Shown: in pieces, positions 4,515 to 5,637 of the stretch
How positions within the stretch are numbered: position 1 is the stretch's first letter
Layout of the letters: every line of letters begins with the position of its first letter
Assembly (NCBI GenBank): GCA_015521385.1
Contig: WAOH01000022.1
Coordinates: forward strand, 1 to 5,637
Direction: 5' to 3'
Source of the DNA: Thermoproteota archaeon
Lineage (GTDB): Archaea; Korarchaeota; Korarchaeia; Korarchaeales; Korarchaeaceae
Length of the DNA stretch: 5,637 bases
Translations under genes and position numbers: made by a program
The notes under the pieces: generated by a model
Databases searched by the model: none
Told to the model about the DNA's origin: nothing
What the model saw: only the letters and a program-made list of their open reading frames with translations

Positions 4515-5637
4515 ATGGTCTTGGTAAGCCCTTCCGTGGTGGGGGGAAAGCTCAACCCTCCGCCCTCCAAGAGCTACTCCCATAGAGCCATCGCCATCGC
4601 CCACATCTCCGATAGGCAGTCGAGGCTGGGTGGGATATCTCTGGCTAGGGATGTGCTCGCCACGCTGAGAGCGGCGGAGATGATGGGCGCCTCTCTTCAG
4701 GTGAATGGCGCCGAGGGAAGGGCGGACATAGTGCTGGATCCACCGGAGAGGCCCACCCTCCCCGAGGATGTGATCTACTGCGGCGGATCCGGGACCACCA
4801 TGAGGTTCTACGCCGCCATATCGACCCTGGCCGAGGATGGCTACACGGTCCTCACGGGTAATGAGGGGCTCAGGAGGAGGCCCATGGGCCCACTCATTCG
4901 GGCCATCAACTCCCTGGGTGGATGGGCCGCCAGCTCCAGACTGAACGGACTGCCGCCCGTTATAGTCAAGGGAGGAGGTCTCACAGGTGGTGAGACGACC
5001 CTACCGGGAAACGTGAGCTCTCAGTTCTTCTCAGCCCTGCTAATAGCCGGGACCATGTCAGAGAAGGGCTTGAAGCTCAGATACGAGGGGAAGCTCGTTT
5101 CAAAGCCCTATCTGGAGATGACCGCCTACATGCTCGGTGAAGCCGGTTCCAGCGTGAAGCTGGGGGATACACTCGAGGTCGAACCGATCCGCCCTAAGGG
5201 ATTGAATGTGTCGATACCGGGCGATTTCGGTCTCGCTGCACCGTTCATGGTCATGGCATCCATCACGGGGGGGAGGTTGGAGGTCACGGGACTCGATAGA
5301 GAGATGCCTCAGGCGGATGGATTGATAGTAGACGTCCTCAGGACATTCGGGGTATCCGTCGAGTGGCGCGGGGGATCGCTGGTCGTCGAGGGGAGACCGA
5401 CCAAGCCCGCGACCCTGGACCTGAGCGGCGCTCCGGACCTCCTACCACTAGCGGCGGTAATGGCGGTCTTCGTTAGGGGGAGGAGCGAGATAAGGGGAGT
5501 GGCTCACGCGAGGTTGAAGGAAAGCGACAGGGTGACGAACATGAGGATCGAGCTGGAGAAGGTGGAGGTGGGCGTCCGGGAGTTGGAGGACGGCCTGATA
5601 ATCGATGGAACTGGTAGAGTGGCGAAGTGTGGGGCTC
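4515..5637 (+). CDS. aroA: 3-phosphoshikimate 1-carboxyvinyltransferase (EPSP synthase), 3'-truncated by window edge
   Basis: The frame runs open to the right edge, giving 374 codons of a protein usually near 420. AroA transfers the enolpyruvyl group of phosphoenolpyruvate to shikimate 3-phosphate, the sixth step of the shikimate pathway, in the cytoplasm. Visible signatures are PPPSKSYSHRA at 15-25 (substrate-binding K19, S20, R24), CGGSGTTMRF at 89-98, GNEGLRRRPMGPL at 115-127 with the PEP-binding arginine, LPGNVSSQFFSALL at 163-176, APDLLPLAA at 306-314 with the catalytic-aspartate position D308, and HARLKESDR at 331-339 with K335 and E336. The motif usually read as GDxSSAAF is here GDFGLAAPF (236-244), a local deviation. 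ATG 4515 gives the expected N-terminus with about 14 residues before the PSKS motif, and a TATA box sits about 26 bases upstream. The gene is divergent from the ACT operon and may begin an aromatic-amino-acid gene set beyond the window. Confidence 0.96.
   Translation, partial: MVLVSPSVVGGKLNPPPSKSYSHRAIAIAHISDRQSRLGGISLARDVLATLRAAEMMGASLQVNGAEGRADIVLDPPERPTLPEDVIYCGGSGTTMRFYAAISTLAEDGYTVLTGNEGLRRRPMGPLIRAINSLGGWAASSRLNGLPPVIVKGGGLTGGETTLPGNVSSQFFSALLIAGTMSEKGLKLRYEGKLVSKPYLEMTAYMLGEAGSSVKLGDTLEVEPIRPKGLNVSIPGDFGLAAPFMVMASITGGRLEVTGLDREMPQADGLIVDVLRTFGVSVEWRGGSLVVEGRPTKPATLDLSGAPDLLPLAAVMAVFVRGRSEIRGVAHARLKESDRVTNMRIELEKVEVGVRELEDGLIIDGTGRVAKCGA

Noticed and set aside
4424..4570. 49-residue N-terminal extension of the ACT-domain gene, starting at ATG 4570
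   Set aside because: It would overlap the first 56 bases of aroA on the opposite strand and cross both promoter elements, it has no ACT-like sequence, and UPF0237 proteins are about 90 residues.

Overview
The window looks like compact archaeal genomic DNA, probably from a thermophilic Thermoproteota or Korarchaeota-type lineage. The evidence is a strong preference for AGG/AGA arginine and ATA isoleucine codons, GGTGA/GGAGG Shine-Dalgarno sites, TATA-type promoter elements instead of bacterial -35/-10 boxes, and proteins that read as archaeal (COG4190-like winged helix, ASCH domain, UPF0210/UPF0237 pair). The lineage is an inference from codon use and protein flavour. Almost every base is coding, there is no gene-free stretch above about 100 bases, and I see no RNA genes, mobile elements or CRISPR.

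Left block, + strand (2-1414): the end of a winged-helix transcriptional regulator, then after 15 bases a 336-residue protein that I read as a short, divergent DUF711 (UPF0210) paralog. The two are probably cotranscribed.

Middle block, - strand, read right to left from 4423 to 1411: a UPF0237 ACT-domain protein, a full-length UPF0210/DUF711 protein, an ASCH-domain protein and a thioredoxin reductase. All junctions are either stop codons embedded in the next Shine-Dalgarno or an ATGA overlap, so this is a tight four-gene operon. It converges on the left block so closely that the two terminal stop codons share one TTAA palindrome.

Right block, + strand (4515 to the right edge): the first 374 codons of aroA (EPSP synthase, shikimate pathway), cut by the window end. 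A 91-base divergent region (4424-4514) separates it from the ACT gene and carries a TATA-like element for each direction.

The most interesting content is the DUF711 material. UPF0237 and UPF0210 are a widely conserved pair of unknown biochemical function. Here the pair shares an operon with a thioredoxin reductase, and a shortened second DUF711 copy lies on the opposite strand next to a regulator. The short copy keeps one of the two cysteines of the long copy. A redox-linked or heteromeric DUF711 system is a reasonable hypothesis, but the sequence alone does not prove it.
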